From: Gemmatimonadales bacterium
GTDB lineage: Bacteria > Gemmatimonadota > Gemmatimonadetes > Gemmatimonadales > GWC2-71-9
Reading direction: 5' to 3'
NCBI GenBank assembly: GCA_025928645.1
Contig: JAICJD010000009.1
Span: 1 to 42,336 of the forward strand
Length of the DNA stretch: 42,336 nucleotides
Shown here: in pieces, positions 40,748 through 42,336 of the stretch
How the letters are laid out: every line of letters starts with the position of its first letter
Numbering within the stretch: the stretch's first letter is position 1
The notes under the pieces: model-generated
The model's database searches: none
Told to the model about the DNA's origin: nothing
What the model saw: only the letters and a program-made list of their open reading frames with translations
Position numbers and translations under genes: made by a program

Positions 40748-42115
40748 ATGCGCAGCTCTCTCCTCTCGCTGCTCGCGGCCGTTGTGGCGCTGTCTCGGGC
40801 CGCCGCCCAGCAGGCGGGCACCCTGGAAGTCGGTCTCTTTCCCAACGTCAGCTACTTCGATGCCTCGCTCGGGATGACGCAGGGCCGCACCGGCCCGGGC
40901 GCTCGGCTCGGATATTTCCTGACCGATCATCTCGCGGTCGAAGGCGAAGGCGCGTGGGTGCCGGCGGAGGGCCGGTTCGGCGCCGGCGTGCGCTACATCC
41001 CCCTCCGCGCGCGCCTGGCCTACAACTTCCCCATCACCGAGCACACCGCGCTGCTGCTCGGCGCCGGGTTCGTGGAGTCGCTCTACCGCAAGGATTACCA
41101 CCTGTCCGACGCCGGCGCGACGGCGGGCGCGGGCATCCGGCTCGGCCTGGGCGGCGTGACGTCCATCCGGATCGACACCTACGTCGACTACATGCCGTCG
41201 CCGGACAACGGGGTGGGCGACAACTGGAACTGGGGCATTCAGCCGGGCCTGAGCTTCCTGTTCGGCGGGCGCGCGGCGGGCGTGCGCGACAAGGACGGCG
41301 ACGGCGTGCCGGACGCGGTGGACGAGTGCAAGGACACGGCCCCGGGCGAGAAGGTGGACGCGAAGGGCTGCACCGTGAAGGACGCCGATCAGGACGGCGT
41401 CGCCGACGACGTGGACCAGTGCAAGGACACCCCGGCCGGCGACCAGGTCGACGCCAAGGGCTGCTCGCTGCCCAAGGACGCCGACAATGACGGCGTGCTC
41501 GACAACGTCGACCAGTGCAAGGATACGCCCGCGGGCGACAAGGTGGACGCGAAGGGCTGCTCGCTGCCGAAGGACGCGGATGGCGACGGCGTGAACGACG
41601 ACGTGGACCAGTGCAAGGACACGCCGGCGGGCGATCAGGTGGATGCCAAGGGCTGCTCCCTGCCCAAGGATGCGGACGGGGACGGCGTCAACGACGACAA
41701 GGATCGCTGCCCGCACACGCCGGCCGGCGTCAAGGTGGACGAGGAGGGCTGCCAGATCCTGTTCGAGCAGGCGAAGAAGAGCCTGGTGCTCGAGGGCGTG
41801 AACTTCGCGACCGGCAAGTCGGAGCTCACGCCGGAGTCGCAGACGATCCTCGATGGGGTGGCCGAGTCGCTCGTCGCCAACGACAGCATCAAGGTCCAGG
41901 TCGGCGGCCACACCGACAACACCGGCTCCGCCGCGGTCAACCGGCGGCTGTCGGCGGCGCGCGCCGAGGCGGTGCGCCAGTATCTGATCACGAAGGGCGT
42001 CGCGGCGGACCGGCTCACCGCGAAGGGCTATGGCCCGAGCAAGCCGATCGCGTCGAACAAGACCGCCGAAGGCCGGGCGCAGAACCGGCGGGTGGAGCTG
42101 ACGAGAGTGCGGTAG
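40748..42115 (+). CDS. OmpA-family protein with five TSP3 repeats
   Basis: This 455-aa outer-membrane protein starts at ATG 40748 with CCGGAGA upstream; the leader cleaves near RAAAQ. Residues 22-175 look like an eight-strand OmpA-type barrel (LGYFLTDHLAVEGEGAW, RARLAYNFPITEHTALLLGAGF, and ending LSFLFGG). Residues 180-335 are five thrombospondin type 3 repeats (DxDxDGVxDxxDxCxxTPxG), expected to bind calcium. The C-terminal OmpA domain (340-455) contains NFATGKSELTPESQ, VGGHTDNTGS and NRRLSAARAEAVRQYL, with the Asp and Arg that bind diaminopimelate of peptidoglycan. It should link the outer membrane to the cell wall. Confidence 0.95.
   Translation: MRSSLLSLLAAVVALSRAAAQQAGTLEVGLFPNVSYFDASLGMTQGRTGPGARLGYFLTDHLAVEGEGAWVPAEGRFGAGVRYIPLRARLAYNFPITEHTALLLGAGFVESLYRKDYHLSDAGATAGAGIRLGLGGVTSIRIDTYVDYMPSPDNGVGDNWNWGIQPGLSFLFGGRAAGVRDKDGDGVPDAVDECKDTAPGEKVDAKGCTVKDADQDGVADDVDQCKDTPAGDQVDAKGCSLPKDADNDGVLDNVDQCKDTPAGDKVDAKGCSLPKDADGDGVNDDVDQCKDTPAGDQVDAKGCSLPKDADGDGVNDDKDRCPHTPAGVKVDEEGCQILFEQAKKSLVLEGVNFATGKSELTPESQTILDGVAESLVANDSIKVQVGGHTDNTGSAAVNRRLSAARAEAVRQYLITKGVAADRLTAKGYGPSKPIASNKTAEGRAQNRRVELTRVR
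41285..41760 (+). repeat. In-gene tandem repeat, 96-nt unit (TSP3 region)
   Basis: Five tandem copies of a 32-codon unit encode the calcium-binding linker of the OmpA-like protein. The three middle copies are almost identical at protein level (VDQCKDTPAGDxVDAKGCSLP) and very similar in DNA, whereas the first and last diverge. Such arrays change copy number by recombination. Confidence 0.85.
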
Positions 42116-42135
42116 GAGGAAAGCAGGAAGAGGTA

Positions 42136-42191
42136 AAGCGAGGGACCTTGCCCGGAAAGGTTCGAACCTTTCCGGGCAAGGTCCCTCGCTT
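42136..42191. repeat. Perfect 56-bp palindrome (terminator-like/REP-like)
   Basis: Two 28-nt arms meet with no spacer at TTC|GAA (42163/42164): AAGCGAGGGACCTTGCCCGG plus eight more bases, then the exact complement. It lies 20 nt after the OmpA-like stop and 39 nt before the next start. As RNA it would form a very stable hairpin and could block read-through. The AGCGAGGGACCTTG arm shares sequence with the repeat at 28836-28930. Confidence 0.85.
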
Positions 42192-42230
42192 CCTTCCCCG
42201 ATGCCGCCCGGGCATCTTCCACCGTATCCA

Positions 42231-42336
42231 ATGACCGATCCTGCTCCCGTCGATCCGGCCGCGCTCGCGCGGCTCGACCAGCTCGGCGGCCCCGGCTTCG
42301 CCCGCCGGATCATCGGCATCTTCCTGGCCGAGGGGC
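42231..42336 (+). CDS. Hpt-domain protein, N-terminus only
   Basis: The ATG at 42231 opens a frame that runs off the right edge after 35 codons. The residues ALARLDQLGGPGFARRIIGI, followed by FLAEG, match the first helices of histidine phosphotransfer (Hpt) domains, where the LxxLGG.....I...FL pattern precedes the phospho-accepting histidine, which lies beyond the window. No clear ribosome site is visible. It may relay phosphate to a receiver such as those at 6472 or 7107, but this is inference from family only. Confidence 0.65.
   Translation, partial: MTDPAPVDPAALARLDQLGGPGFARRIIGIFLAEG

Noticed and set aside
41285-41760. Regular direct repeats suggestive of CRISPR
   Set aside because: They are in frame within an OmpA-like gene and encode TSP3 calcium-binding repeats.
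37604-42319. 1571-codon open frame on the minus strand across the OmpA-like gene and the start of the A2M gene
   Set aside because: It runs in the wrong frame through two genes with clear families on both strands and has Arg/Ala/Gly-rich, domain-free composition.

Overview
The window is about 42.3 kb of very GC-rich bacterial DNA, coding on both strands with short intergenic gaps and good AGGAGG-type ribosome binding sites. Gene content resembles Gemmatimonadota, or a related soil phylum such as Acidobacteriota. The pointers are a membrane Ser/Thr kinase fused to a PD40-type beta-propeller, many small exported NTF2/DUF4440-like proteins, DinB paralogues, CxxC-tailed signalling proteins, and an OmpA protein with thrombospondin type 3 repeats. 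This placement is inferred from gene content only. I saw no rRNA, tRNA, CRISPR array, phage or transposase gene.

Layout. 1-2.2 kb: the end of a membrane protein, a 26-aa membrane peptide, a repeat island of CACGGAGG-type sequence, an NTF2-like gene and a DinB gene. 2.3-4.8 kb: a two-part SDR protein with a Cys4 knuckle, divergent from a methyltransferase. 4.8-5.8 kb: a wrecked PQQ-dehydrogenase gene. 6.0-10.5 kb: a signalling cluster with a CxxC protein, two lone receiver domains, a 76-aa unknown and the kinase. 10.6-20.2 kb: a run of small plus-strand genes (msrA, NAD-binding protein, NTF2/SnoaL proteins, secreted RidA-like, DUF488, MDR oxidoreductase, exported metallo-hydrolase, RhtA-like exporter), interspersed with truncated genes. 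20.3-26.7 kb: exported carbohydrate enzymes (galactose mutarotase, a GH5-like lipoprotein, a large six-hairpin glycosidase), an amidohydrolase remnant and a Tat-exported M24 peptidase. 26.9-32.5 kb: a DUF4440-like lipoprotein, then a minus-strand series with a 109-aa unknown, a metal-site-less M42-like protein, an intact M42-like peptidase, a Vgb-like propeller and a class A beta-lactamase. 32.6-40.7 kb: penicillin-binding protein 1C and an alpha-2-macroglobulin of 1915 aa with a CSEQ thioester, overlapping as ATGA. 40.7-42.3 kb: OmpA/TSP3 protein, a perfect 56-bp palindrome, and the start of an Hpt-domain protein.

How the genes fit together. Much of the right half is envelope-directed: peptidoglycan synthesis with protease trapping (pbpC and A2M), OmpA anchoring, exported peptidases, beta-lactamase and glycosidases. 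The most unusual sequence-level features are: (i) an active M42-like peptidase overlapping a paralogue that has lost almost all metal ligands; (ii) a REP-like inverted repeat lying between the Vgb-like gene and the beta-lactamase, which leaves the beta-lactamase without a normal start at its natural N-terminus; (iii) an MDR oxidoreductase whose well-placed Shine-Dalgarno points to an ATA codon; (iv) an SDR whose YxxxK tyrosine is a threonine; and (v) at least five genes truncated or internally deleted in one window.
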